A DNA stretch of 47,999 nt from a virus: IMG/VR virus record IMGVR_UViG_3300028596_000020, positions 1 through 47,999 of that record; one strand, written 5' to 3'. Both the position numbers and the translations under genes were made by a program. The notes below the pieces were generated by a model. The model saw only the letters and a program-made list of their open reading frames with translations, was not told the origin of the DNA and did not search any database. Below, one piece after another: positions 40,596 through 47,001 of the stretch (position 1 is the first letter of the stretch; every line of letters starts with the position of its first letter).

Positions 40596-40756
40596 CAGAA
40601 CGCCTCGCTTTCAGGAACGATGTCGAACCCGGCCTCGCCGCACCACTGCGGGTCTGGGCCGGCGATGAAGACCCCGTGCTCGTGCGCGGGGGTAATGCTG
40701 TCAAAGGCCTCGCCGCAGCCCCGGCAGACCAGGAACTGCGTCTCCTGCTCAGTCAT
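40595..40756 (-). CDS. Zinc-ribbon miniprotein
   Basis: 53 residues from ATG 40756. CRGC near residue 11 and a later Cys39. Overlaps the neighbours by one and four bases. Unknown function. Confidence 0.62.
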   Translation of the reverse strand: MTEQETQFLVCRGCGEAFDSITPAHEHGVFIAGPDPQWCGEAGFDIVPESEAF

Positions 40757-41052
40757 GACAGGGCCTCCTCGTCGTATCCGCCGTCCCAGCCGTTGTCCTG
40801 GAGCATCTCGATCGCCGCGTCCTTGGGGTGCATCCCCGCGTCGTACGCCGACCAGTAGTCCCAGTCCTCCAGGTCGTCGTAGGACATCACGATGCGACGC
40901 TGGACTGCGCGGTTCACGGCGTGCAGCCACACCGCGAAGTAGACGTCGTCAGTGTGGTGCCGCTCCTTCAGCCGGTCACCGTCCTTCTCGACGACCGCCG
41001 CCAGCCGTGGGCCGGGGAGGTTGTTGATCCAGTCGTTCGGGCTGGTGGTCAT
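40753..41052 (-). CDS. Protein of unknown function
   Basis: 99 residues from ATG 41052. Reads MTTSPNDWINNLPGPRLAAV, then VYFAVWLHAVNRAVQRRI and AAIEMLQDNGWDGGYDE. It is helical with one Trp-rich end. Not recognised. Confidence 0.6.
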   Translation of the reverse strand: MTTSPNDWINNLPGPRLAAVVEKDGDRLKERHHTDDVYFAVWLHAVNRAVQRRIVMSYDDLEDWDYWSAYDAGMHPKDAAIEMLQDNGWDGGYDEEALS

Positions 41053-41261
41053 CACTTGCCCACCATCCTGGCCCACCCGGCGAGACGGATGTAGTGGCGG
41101 ACGAGCGCGTCGTCAGTGCCGAACCGGGATGCCTCGCGCTGGGCGATGAACTCGATGTACGACGACTGTGACTCGCCTTCTCCCTGGTCCCGGAAGAAGT
41201 TGGTGGACTCCAGGCGGCGGAGCTCCGCTGCCGGGTCGTCCTTGATCACGACATCATGCAT
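41052..41261 (-). CDS. First gene of operon D, unknown
   Basis: 69 residues, ATG 41261, after promoter element D. Reads MHDVVIKDDPAAELRRLEST; a helical, charged protein. AGAAAGG upstream supports the start. Not recognised. Confidence 0.62.
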   Translation of the reverse strand: MHDVVIKDDPAAELRRLESTNFFRDQGEGESQSSYIEFIAQREASRFGTDDALVRHYIRLAGWARMVGK

Positions 41262-41326
41262 GACTAGCCTTTCTCTCAGCGGGGAGCCGATCCCCCCGCG
41301 TTGCCTACGGCTAGCCTAGCAGGCGG
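41262..41326 (-). promoter_or_regulatory. Operon promoter-leader element, copy D
   Basis: Core GCTAGGCTAGCC then GTAGGCAAC (41320-41300), hairpin GCGGGG/CCCCGC (41279-41299), AGAAAGG (41274-41268), ATG 41261. Immediately follows operon E's last stop (41327). Confidence 0.72.
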
Positions 41327-41620
41327 CTAGTCTTTCATGCTAGCCGTAGCGTCAAGTCCTTTTGCCCACTCCCGGACGGCATCGGTTGACGAGAGAACGA
41401 TGACCTCGAAGCCGAGGCGACGAAGACGATTGTGGACGACGGTCTGGTGAGGCTTGACGGTTCCCGTCGGCGACTTGGTCTCGACGAACATGATCCTCCC
41501 ACCGGGGAGGAGGATGATCCGGTCCGGCAGGCCAGAGACCGACGGGAGGAACTTGATCGCCCAGCCTCCGCGGTCCTTGACCTCCCAGCCGAGCACCTTC
41601 TCGACGCGGCTCTCCTTCAC
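41327..41620 (-). CDS. VRR-NUC-type nuclease
   Basis: 97 residues from GTG 41620 (GTGA overlap). SGLPDRIILLPGGRIMFVETKSPTG is the VRR-NUC core (Asp near 31, Glu and Lys of ETK), a restriction-like fold. The family often cuts branched DNA. Phage copies may resolve recombination junctions. Confidence 0.85.
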   Translation of the reverse strand: MKESRVEKVLGWEVKDRGGWAIKFLPSVSGLPDRIILLPGGRIMFVETKSPTGTVKPHQTVVHNRLRRLGFEVIVLSSTDAVREWAKGLDATASMKD

Positions 41621-41943
41621 GCCGTCAGCCCCAGCCTCTCTTGCTCGGAGCGGAACCACTGGTAGGTTCGCTCGGCCTCAGCCTTCGCAGCCCGCCCGAT
41701 GTGGAGCGGTTGCCGCCACTCACCGAGGAGCCAGTAGAGCCACGAGTGGATGGCGTCGTGGCAGTTCGAGCAGACCCAGAGGTCCGCCGGGTACACGATC
41801 TTCCCGTACAGCCGGTTCTGGAGGAAGACCGGCTTCGTGTGGTGGTACTCGGTCATCACAGGCGTCGGCGCGTGGTACGACACGAGTTGGCACGGGCGCT
41901 CCGCGTACTGAGCGGTGCGCTGGTCCGGCGCGTGGATTCTCAC
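41617..41943 (-). CDS. HNH-type endonuclease
   Basis: 108 residues from GTG 41943. TEYHHTKPVFLQN with a later CSNCHDAIHSWLYW section resembles an HNH nuclease (zinc pair and catalytic His). It sits next to the VRR-NUC gene. Possibly a homing or DNA-packaging nuclease; an accessory to terminase cannot be excluded. Confidence 0.7.
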   Translation of the reverse strand: MRIHAPDQRTAQYAERPCQLVSYHAPTPVMTEYHHTKPVFLQNRLYGKIVYPADLWVCSNCHDAIHSWLYWLLGEWRQPLHIGRAAKAEAERTYQWFRSEQERLGLTA

Positions 41944-42602
41944 AGGCGCACCTTCTGCGGGAAGGCCATCTCCCCGAAGTCATCGATCAGCGGGAGGAGG
42001 TCGTACTCCCAGATCCATGCGCCGCCGTTGTCACCCCAGTCCGCACCCCACGAGTTCTCGATCCGGTAGCGGAGGAACCCGTTGAGCCAGTTGAAGCCGG
42101 CGATCGCGTAGGCGTGGCCGCCGACCTTCTTCCCCGTGGGGTGGACGAAGCCGTCGACGTCGGTCTCGTACATTCCTTCGTACCACCACGTCCCAGCCTC
42201 GCCGGCTCCGTGGTACGACAGGCCGTGCCTGATCTCCGGCCCGGTCTTGGCCCAGCGCCAGCCCTTGACGAACCCGGCCTCGCGGGCAGCCTTCATCGCG
42301 CCGTTGACCGAGGATCCCTCGTAGTCCTCGCCGGGGTACTCGTCCAGGAAGCGGGCGCGCTCGTAGATCTTGAACGCCTGTCGGTTGCTGGTGGTCTGCG
42401 GGTACGGGGTCAGGGCGCGGACGTTCTCCTCACCGAAGCCGGTGCAGGCTCCCTCCTGTCCTTGATCCAGGAAGATGGTCTTCTTCCGGATGATGGAGTT
42501 GCGCTCCGTGAGGTTGGCGCACATGCGGATGGCGCTGAACCGGAACGGCTCAGAGCGAGGGTCGGGGTTGGGTCGCCAGTCGAGGACGGGTGTGGTAGTC
42601 AT
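41940..42602 (-). CDS. Papain-like (C1) cysteine peptidase
   Basis: 220 residues. FLDQGQEGACTGFG holds the Gln (47) and catalytic Cys (53), GGHAYAIAGFNW holds the His (163), and YRIENSWGADWGDNGGAW holds the Asn (183). All the residues of a papain-type active site are present and in order. No signal peptide is visible, so it probably acts inside the host. It is in an early-type operon and may cut a host or phage protein, a possible anti-defence or takeover factor. Confidence 0.85.
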   Translation of the reverse strand: MTTTPVLDWRPNPDPRSEPFRFSAIRMCANLTERNSIIRKKTIFLDQGQEGACTGFGEENVRALTPYPQTTSNRQAFKIYERARFLDEYPGEDYEGSSVNGAMKAAREAGFVKGWRWAKTGPEIRHGLSYHGAGEAGTWWYEGMYETDVDGFVHPTGKKVGGHAYAIAGFNWLNGFLRYRIENSWGADWGDNGGAWIWEYDLLPLIDDFGEMAFPQKVRL

Positions 42603-42606
42603 GGCC

Positions 42607-42882
42607 CTACGATACCCCGAACCACTCTAGACACTCCTCGCAGAAGTGCATCCCGTTCGGATGGATGCCGCCGAGACAGCGATGGGTGTGGCCGGGGTTG
42701 TCCCAGGAGTCCTTCGTCACGGGGCACGGGGTTCGCTTCTCTTTCTCGGGCTTACCCGGACACTCCTCGAACGCGGCAGGCTCGTCCTCGAACCCGTCCG
42801 TCCGGCAGTCCAGGCAGAACGGGATCCGGCTCCCTTGGAAAGCCCGCTCACCCCAGCGATGGGTCTCGTGCAGGTCAGGCAC
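42607..42882 (-). CDS. Zinc-finger protein, unknown
   Basis: 91 residues from GTG 42882. CLDC near residue 23, and later HRC, HFCEEC, plus other Cys/His. Overlaps the 59-residue gene by eight bases. Likely binds zinc. Confidence 0.62.
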   Translation of the reverse strand: MPDLHETHRWGERAFQGSRIPFCLDCRTDGFEDEPAAFEECPGKPEKEKRTPCPVTKDSWDNPGHTHRCLGGIHPNGMHFCEECLEWFGVS

Positions 42883-43054
42883 GGCTCACCGCTTTACGAA
42901 TGCACTTATCGCAGAGATGCTTGAACTCCTGCACGGCCCGCCACCCAGAATCGTCAGCGGCTTGCTTGATGGTCTGACGACCGCCGTGGTAGCCGACATT
43001 GAGTTCGCGTGTCTCGCCGCAGCCGTCGCAGGTCTGGATGATTCTAATGGTCAT
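42875..43054 (-). CDS. Zinc-ribbon miniprotein (59 residues)
   Basis: 59 residues from ATG 43054 to the TGA at 42877-42875, reading MTIRIIQTCDGCGETREL. CDGC (9-12) and CDKC (48-51) pairs. Overlaps both neighbours. Unknown function. Confidence 0.7.
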   Translation of the reverse strand: MTIRIIQTCDGCGETRELNVGYHGGRQTIKQAADDSGWRAVQEFKHLCDKCIRKAVSRA

Positions 43055-43280
43055 GGCGCATCCTCCGCAGGATCTCGGTCTCCACGTGACCCCGCTGTAC
43101 CCGGAGGTCTGCGGCGTGAAGTACCTTCCCCCGGTCAGCGACGTGCAGCCGGTGGGTCAGCGCGGCGAAGGTTCTCAGCAGGCCCTCGTCGGAGGTGCGA
43201 CGCAGGACATCGTCCAGCGCCTTTTCCTGCGCGGCGGTCTTCCCGGCACGCCGGGGGTGACTGATGATCTCGCCGGTCAT
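43044..43280 (-). CDS. Small helical protein, unknown
   Basis: 78 residues from ATG 43280. Reads MTGEIISHPRRAGKTAAQEK and a helical body ending EILRRMRHDH. Overlaps neighbours by 11 and four bases. Not recognised. Confidence 0.6.
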   Translation of the reverse strand: MTGEIISHPRRAGKTAAQEKALDDVLRRTSDEGLLRTFAALTHRLHVADRGKVLHAADLRVQRGHVETEILRRMRHDH

Positions 43281-43441
43281 CGTGCGTTGTTCTCGTTGTA
43301 GCCCGGGATGTCGAAGACCTCGACGGGACGGATGTAGGCGTAGCCGTTGTCGTGGATCTCGACGATCACCGGCTGGTACGCCCCCACCCCCTCGGTCGTG
43401 GTGGCGGGGAACGTCTTCACGGGCTTGCTCTGTGCCGTCAC
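43277..43441 (-). CDS. Small protein, unknown (54 residues)
   Basis: 54 residues from GTG 43441, GTGA overlap. Reads VTAQSKPVKTFPATTTEGVG and ends with YAYIRPVEVFDIPGYNEN. A strand-rich protein. Not recognised. Confidence 0.6.
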   Translation of the reverse strand: MTAQSKPVKTFPATTTEGVGAYQPVIVEIHDNGYAYIRPVEVFDIPGYNENNAR

Positions 43442-43677
43442 TGGACCCAGTCCTTCCTGCCGAGATACGGCTCCAGATCTCCCGGGATGCTGCCGATCTG
43501 TGTGCGGCAGAACTCACGGGCCAGCACCTCGTTCCCCTCCTCGATGATCAGGTGCGCGGTCGCGACCACGAAGTCGAACCAGACCTCGTCGCCGGCCTGC
43601 CCGGTATCTGCCTCATAGTCGGCCAGTCCCTCGGCCAGCATCTCCTCGGCCTGTTTCAGCGTGCTGATCGTGCTCAT
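43438..43677 (-). CDS. Small helical protein, unknown
   Basis: 79 residues, ATG 43677. Reads MSTISTLKQAEEMLAEGLAD, then VWFDFVVATAHLIIEEGNE. Helical. No family. Confidence 0.6.
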   Translation of the reverse strand: MSTISTLKQAEEMLAEGLADYEADTGQAGDEVWFDFVVATAHLIIEEGNEVLAREFCRTQIGSIPGDLEPYLGRKDWVQ

Positions 43678-44013
43678 TCAGTACCACACCACTTTCATGT
43701 CGTGCGCGAGCGCGTGGTCCGCGATCGCGTCGAGAGCGCCCAGCCGGTCGGCGAAGTAGCCGGGAGGGAGGCCGCACCAGACCATCGTCGCGCCGGGGCC
43801 ACGGTTCTCCACGGCGTTCGGCTCCCCGTCGTCATCGGCCAGCCGTGCGACGAGGATGCGGGCCTTGAGGTCGGCCGGGGCGATCTCGCCCTCGCTCTCG
43901 ACGGGCAGCCCCAGCACCGTGAGGATCTTGGCGGCGTTCCCGTTCGCCACGTTCAGGTTCAGCGGATCGTCCCACCCCACGCGGGGGTCGTCGGGCCGGA
44001 AGTCGATGCTCAC
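43678..44013 (-). CDS. Protein of unknown function
   Basis: 111 residues from GTG 44013 (GTGA overlap). Has AAKILTVLGLPVESEGEIAP then LKARILVARLADDDGEP and a C-terminus DMKVVWY. The layout resembles a small alpha/beta protein. Not recognised; stop and next start are directly adjacent. Confidence 0.6.
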   Translation of the reverse strand: MSIDFRPDDPRVGWDDPLNLNVANGNAAKILTVLGLPVESEGEIAPADLKARILVARLADDDGEPNAVENRGPGATMVWCGLPPGYFADRLGALDAIADHALAHDMKVVWY

Positions 44014-44291
44014 ACCGATACCTCCTCGTGTGCGCCCTCGGGGCACGGACGCCTGCACCACGAGCACTCCCAGTCGCCGCTCTGCTGGTCGCAGTCGTTG
44101 CACTCGTGCTCCTCGTCGTCGCACGGGTCCTCGTCGTAGCCCACGTCGCAGATCCCGAACTCGTGCTCGCAGAGCGCGTGTTCGTTGCCCGGGATCGACG
44201 TGTCGTAGTACCCCGGCTCGTCGTACGGCTGACGCTCGCACGGGTCCTGCGGGGTGTGTCCGCAGCACGGGTAGTCTTCGCAGTACGACAT
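44010..44291 (-). CDS. Cys-rich acidic protein
   Basis: 93 residues from ATG 44291. Ten or more Cys in pairs (CEDYPCC, CERQ, CEHEFGIC, CNDC, CSWC), acidic between. Probably a multi-zinc or disulfide protein. Function unknown. Confidence 0.65.
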   Translation of the reverse strand: MSYCEDYPCCGHTPQDPCERQPYDEPGYYDTSIPGNEHALCEHEFGICDVGYDEDPCDDEEHECNDCDQQSGDWECSWCRRPCPEGAHEEVSV

Positions 44292-44491
44292 CACACACGC
44301 TCCTCGATCACGAAGGACTTGCCGACCTCAGGGGCCAGGACGTCCAGCAGGGCGCAGGAGACTGCCATCCCCGGTGTGAGGTCCATGTCCCATGCCTCCA
44401 CCCACGACCACTCGTTCTCGATGATCGCCCACACCTGCGGGTGCCGGACGAGGGCCTTGCACTGACCCAGCCATTCTTGGAAGAGTTCCAT
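44291..44491 (-). CDS. First gene of operon E, unknown
   Basis: 66 residues, ATG 44491, with AGAAAGG seven bases ahead. Reads MELFQEWLGQCKALVRHPQV; Trp-rich, helical. Not recognised. Confidence 0.62.
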   Translation of the reverse strand: MELFQEWLGQCKALVRHPQVWAIIENEWSWVEAWDMDLTPGMAVSCALLDVLAPEVGKSFVIEERV

Positions 44492-44582
44492 CTCATTGCC
44501 TTTCTCTCGTCGCCGGAGCCGATCCCCGGCGCGTTGCCTACGGCTAGCCTAGCAGGCGGTTACTCGGTGGAACAGGGGTTGC
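44492..44582 (-). promoter_or_regulatory. Operon promoter-leader element, copy E
   Basis: Core GCTAGGCTAGCC then GTAGGCAAC (44553-44533), hairpin CGCCGG/CCGGCG (44511-44531), AGAAAGG (44505-44499), ATG 44491. TGTTCC lies 17 bases before TAGGCT and is a possible -35 element. Confidence 0.72.
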
Positions 44583-44597
44583 GTACAATCCCTTGAG

Positions 44598-44678
44598 TCA
44601 CTTGGACTTTCGTCCGTCGCACCACTGGCTCCCGTGCCAGTGAGGCTTCTCTCGCTTCTCGTGCTGGCCGCAGTTCAT
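44598..44678 (-). CDS. Candidate 26-residue Cys/His peptide
   Basis: ATG 44678 overlaps the stop of the transmembrane gene upstream (ATGA), ending TGA at 44600-44598. Reads MNCGQHEKREKPHWHGSQWC, then a basic end. Cys3, His6, His13, His15 and Cys20 could bind one metal. A 7-bp hairpin (CACTGGC/GCCAGTG, 44623-44642) overlaps its coding region and may be the operon F terminator. Real coding status is uncertain because of its size. Confidence 0.45.
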   Translation of the reverse strand: MNCGQHEKREKPHWHGSQWCDGRKSK

Positions 44679-44809
44679 CGCGTCCACCACGCGAGCGTGA
44701 GCGCGATGCCGAAGATGACCAGGATGAGCAGGGACAAGCCCCCGGCCCAGACGTCGGTGTTCTTCCACCAGCCGTAGGGCAATCCTCGGCGAAGGCTGGG
44801 CCTGCCCAT
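44675..44809 (-). CDS. Single-pass membrane peptide (44 residues)
   Basis: ATG 44809 to TGA 44677-44675. A basic start (MGRPSLRRGLPYGWWKN), then a hydrophobic helix LSLLILVIFGIALTLAWW. ATGA overlap with the gene upstream. Perhaps a small host-membrane effector. Confidence 0.65.
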   Translation of the reverse strand: MGRPSLRRGLPYGWWKNTDVWAGGLSLLILVIFGIALTLAWWTR

Positions 44810-45063
44810 CAGTCTTCCTCCTCGTTCACGTACACCCAGTCCCCGGGAATCCACACCCGGACGAGGGCCTTGCCCCGGCCCTGACGCTCGTTCCGGAGCG
44901 CCGTGCTCCTGTCCCGGACGATCCAGGGGCGGGCGTCGGGGTCGGACAGTTCATCCGCCCGCTCCGTCGCGTACTGGACCATCTCGTCCATGTACGGGTA
45001 GATCCGGTGGTGGAGCGAGCGCGGGGGCTGCTCCCCCTTCGGCTCCTCCTTGGTCTCAGCCAT
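44809..45063 (-). CDS. Protein of unknown function
   Basis: 84 residues, ATG 45063. Reads MAETKEEPKGEQPPRSLHHR then a YPYMDEMVQYATERADELS helix, then strands (ALVRVWIPGDWVYV). Overlaps the gene upstream by eight bases. Not recognised. Confidence 0.6.
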   Translation of the reverse strand: MAETKEEPKGEQPPRSLHHRIYPYMDEMVQYATERADELSDPDARPWIVRDRSTALRNERQGRGKALVRVWIPGDWVYVNEEED

Positions 45064-45205
45064 CGGTGCTCACCCTCTCCGGGAGATCCTTGCTCGCGGT
45101 CTCGTAGCAGTCGGCGGTCTTGCCGCACTCCTCACACGGACCACGGCTGATCGGGATGATCCCGGGCCACCCATTCCTGGCCCGACACCCTTCGCAGTAG
45201 AACAT
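45056..45205 (-). CDS. Zinc-ribbon miniprotein (49 residues)
   Basis: 49 residues from ATG 45205 with an ideal AGGAGG site. CEGC (4-7) and CEEC (24-27), plus Cys33. The start is set by the ribosome site after the RNA hairpin module at 45224-45288. Probably binds zinc. Confidence 0.68.
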   Translation of the reverse strand: MFYCEGCRARNGWPGIIPISRGPCEECGKTADCYETASKDLPERVSTDG

Positions 45206-45223
45206 CAATTCCTCCTCTTGCGT

Positions 45224-45288
45224 GGCCCCGGCTGGTCCGGAGCCTCGTGCCCGCCCCGGACTCGAACCGGGGAGTGTGCCGCTCGGGC
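45224..45288 (-). ncRNA. tRNA-acceptor/T-arm-like minihelix plus hairpin, copy 1
   Basis: In the transcript: outer stem GCCCG/CGGGC (45288-45284 with 45253-45249), an 11-base spacer, and inner stem CCCCGG/CCGGGG around the seven-base loop TTCGAGT, which fits the tRNA T-loop consensus TTCRANY. ACGA follows, then a second hairpin GGCTCCGG/CCGGGGCC (45244-45224), ribosome site and ATG 45205. It begins eight bases after the stop of the gene upstream. There is no D-arm or anticodon arm. Confidence 0.7.
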
Positions 45289-45296
45289 TTCCCATG

Positions 45297-45596
45297 TCAG
45301 TCGTCATAGCCCTCGCAGGTCACGTTCGGTCGGGCGCAGTACGCGGCCTGGAGCCGGTGAGCGCGGCGATGAGTGATCGGCCGGGCGAGGTATCCGCCCT
45401 GCCACGCGGTGAGGATCATGGACTGCCCGTCTCCGTTCCCTTGGTGCCGTGCGTCCCAGACGCATCGGTAGACGTAGCACTCGCCCTCGCTGGGAGCGGC
45501 TGGCAGCCCTCGGGGGAACACGGCGTCAGCGGGGGCCGTGGTCGCGGCGGCAGGACCGGACAGGACGAGTGCCGCGACGGTGATGGCGATACGCAT
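45297..45596 (-). CDS. Small secreted protein, unknown
   Basis: 99 residues from ATG 45596. The start (MRIAITVAALVLSGPAAATT) is a likely Sec signal peptide, with cleavage near residue 18-25. The mature part is small, with four Cys (40, 45, 87, 94) that could form disulfides. It is in an operon of otherwise cytoplasmic small proteins. It may act at the cell surface, such as in superinfection exclusion or wall contact. Not recognised. Confidence 0.65.
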   Translation of the reverse strand: MRIAITVAALVLSGPAAATTAPADAVFPRGLPAAPSEGECYVYRCVWDARHQGNGDGQSMILTAWQGGYLARPITHRRAHRLQAAYCARPNVTCEGYDD

Positions 45597-45598
45597 GA

Positions 45599-46090
45599 TC
45601 AGTACCCCATGCTCTCTGCGCGGTGGTCGCGCTGCCAGGACCGCTCTTCGGGGCACTCGTCTTCGCACCAGCGGACACCGGCTGCGCGGTATCCCTCTTC
45701 GGTCTGCTCGGACCAGTAGAGGCCCTCGGGCCGGACCTCGAGCGTGCCCTGCCCGTGGAGGCTGACGATGCTTCCCATCACCCGCTCCTTGAAGTGGAGG
45801 TCCCCGAACTGGTCGCACCGCTCCTGGAGGGTCATCTCCACGACGTGCCCGCCGCTGTAGTCCCCGTCGCAGTCGCGTGCGCTCGTGGCGACGTGCGCGT
45901 GAACCTTGAAGCGGTGGTCCCACGCGTCCTCAGTGCCCGACCAGATGGTCTCGCCGTCCCCGGTCCGCGGGGCGTGCGGCAGATCGACGACGTAGGCGAA
46001 GCCCCCGCCGAACGGCTGGATGCTCTTCACCACGCCGATCTCTCCGTCCATGCGGCGAACGACCTGCTCGCCGATGCTGAACCTGCTCAT
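45599..46090 (-). CDS. Protein of unknown function
   Basis: 163 residues, ATG 46090, with GAAGGAGG upstream. N-terminal SH3-like strands (SIGEQVVRRMDGEIGVVKSI) and a YVVDLPHAPRTGDGETIWSG turn resemble small beta-barrel proteins. A second half has MTLQERCDQFGDLHFKERV and a C-terminal CEDEC pair. The start follows the RNA module copy 2. Function unknown. Confidence 0.6.
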   Translation of the reverse strand: MSRFSIGEQVVRRMDGEIGVVKSIQPFGGGFAYVVDLPHAPRTGDGETIWSGTEDAWDHRFKVHAHVATSARDCDGDYSGGHVVEMTLQERCDQFGDLHFKERVMGSIVSLHGQGTLEVRPEGLYWSEQTEEGYRAAGVRWCEDECPEERSWQRDHRAESMGY

Positions 46091-46106
46091 CTCGTTCCTC
46101 CTTCGT

Positions 46107-46173
46107 GGCCCCGGCCTGTCCGGAGCCTCGTGCCCTGCGCGGGACTCGCACCCGCGTGTCGGCTGGTCAGGGC
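46107..46173 (-). ncRNA. tRNA-acceptor/T-arm-like minihelix plus hairpin, copy 2
   Basis: Outer stem GCCCTG/CAGGGC, inner stem CGCGGG/CCCGCG, loop TGCGAGT (46132-46173), then ACGA and second hairpin GGCTCCGG/CCGGGGCC (46107-46127). Compared with copies 1 and 3, the outer and inner stem bases change on both sides, keeping the pairing. It starts eight bases after the upstream stop and ends before the ribosome site of 45599-46090. Confidence 0.72.
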
Positions 46174-46181
46174 TGCCATGC

Positions 46182-46460
46182 TCAGTCGAACCTGGACAGC
46201 GACGCCTCCATCGGCGTCAGCGGGCGCGGCGGCGGCGTGGGCGCGTGGACGGACACCCCGCAGTCAATGCACCCGAGCAGGTCTCCGTTGCGGGACAGGG
46301 TGTGCGGCACCGGATTGGGGATGGTCCACAGCGCCCCTCCCTCGCGCTGCGGGCGGGCCGGGTCAGGAATCCACGGCGAGTGCTGCTCGCTGAACTCCTG
46401 GATGATCGCCTTGGCTGCTGCGTGCGCCGCGAGCGCGGCGGCGTAGGTGGATCCTGACAT
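46182..46460 (-). CDS. Protein of unknown function
   Basis: 92 residues, ATG 46460. An Ala-rich helix start (YAAALAAHAAAKAIIQEFSE) then a middle DPARPQREGG and a CIDC pair near residue 64. The start follows the RNA module copy 3. Not recognised. Confidence 0.58.
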   Translation of the reverse strand: MSGSTYAAALAAHAAAKAIIQEFSEQHSPWIPDPARPQREGGALWTIPNPVPHTLSRNGDLLGCIDCGVSVHAPTPPPRPLTPMEASLSRFD

Positions 46461-46479
46461 CTGCTCTTCCTTCCAACGT

Positions 46480-46544
46480 GGCGGGGGCTGATCCCTCGCC
46501 TAGTGCCCGCCCCGGACTCGCACCGGGGTGTCTGCTGGTCGGGC
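46480..46544 (-). ncRNA. tRNA-acceptor/T-arm-like minihelix plus hairpin, copy 3
   Basis: Outer stem GCCCG/CGGGC, inner stem CCCCGG/CCGGGG, loop TGCGAGT (46505-46544), spacer ACCAGCAGACA. ACTA follows, then a second hairpin of seven pairs and one mismatch (46480-46500). It begins ten bases after the upstream stop (46555). Confidence 0.7.
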
Positions 46545-46554
46545 TGCCCTGCGA

Positions 46555-47001
46555 TCAGGCGGTGTGGCCGGCGATCACCTTGCGGAGGACGGCAAGCGCG
46601 TCCTTCTGGGGCTTCTCGGTGGCGGCCTTGTCGGCCGCCGACAGGGCCGCGGACATCGCGTCCGGGATGGGGGTACCGGCCGGGACGGCGATGTCGTCGG
46701 CGTAGGCCACGACCGTCGCGGTGGTGCCCTTGGCCCAGCCGACCGACCCACCGGGGGTCTTCCACGCGAGGTGGGTGATCAACTGGAGCGGCTGGGTCAG
46801 GTCCACGTTGCCCTTGGCCGCGGACTTCGCCGCCTTGAGCGCGGGAGTGAAGTTCTCGACCTCCCGGTAGGTGGGCTTGGCCGGAGCGGAGGACTTGGCC
46901 TCCTCCTTCGCCGGCGTCGCCGCCTTGCCCTTGGCGGGCGCGGGGCGCTTCGCCGGGGCCGGAGTGGACTTGCTGCTGCGGGACTTCTGCTGGGTGGTCA
47001 T
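46555..47001 (-). CDS. First gene of operon F, Lys/Ala-rich protein
   Basis: 148 residues, ATG 47001, after promoter element F. The first 45 residues are Lys/Ala/Pro/Ser-rich (STPAPAKRPAPAKGKAATP), resembling histone-H1-like tails. A more folded middle (LQLITHLAWKTPGGSVGWAK) and a helical end (SAALSAADKAATEK) follow. The Lys-rich tail could bind DNA. As first gene of the rightmost operon it may be among the earliest expressed. Not recognised. Confidence 0.62.
   Translation of the reverse strand: MTTQQKSRSSKSTPAPAKRPAPAKGKAATPAKEEAKSSAPAKPTYREVENFTPALKAAKSAAKGNVDLTQPLQLITHLAWKTPGGSVGWAKGTTATVVAYADDIAVPAGTPIPDAMSAALSAADKAATEKPQKDALAVLRKVIAGHTA

Noticed and set aside
45224-46544. Complete tRNA genes in operon F
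   Set aside because: The T-loop sequences are tRNA-like, but only about 40 bases lie between the outer stem strands, with no D-arm or anticodon arm and no seven-pair acceptor stem.
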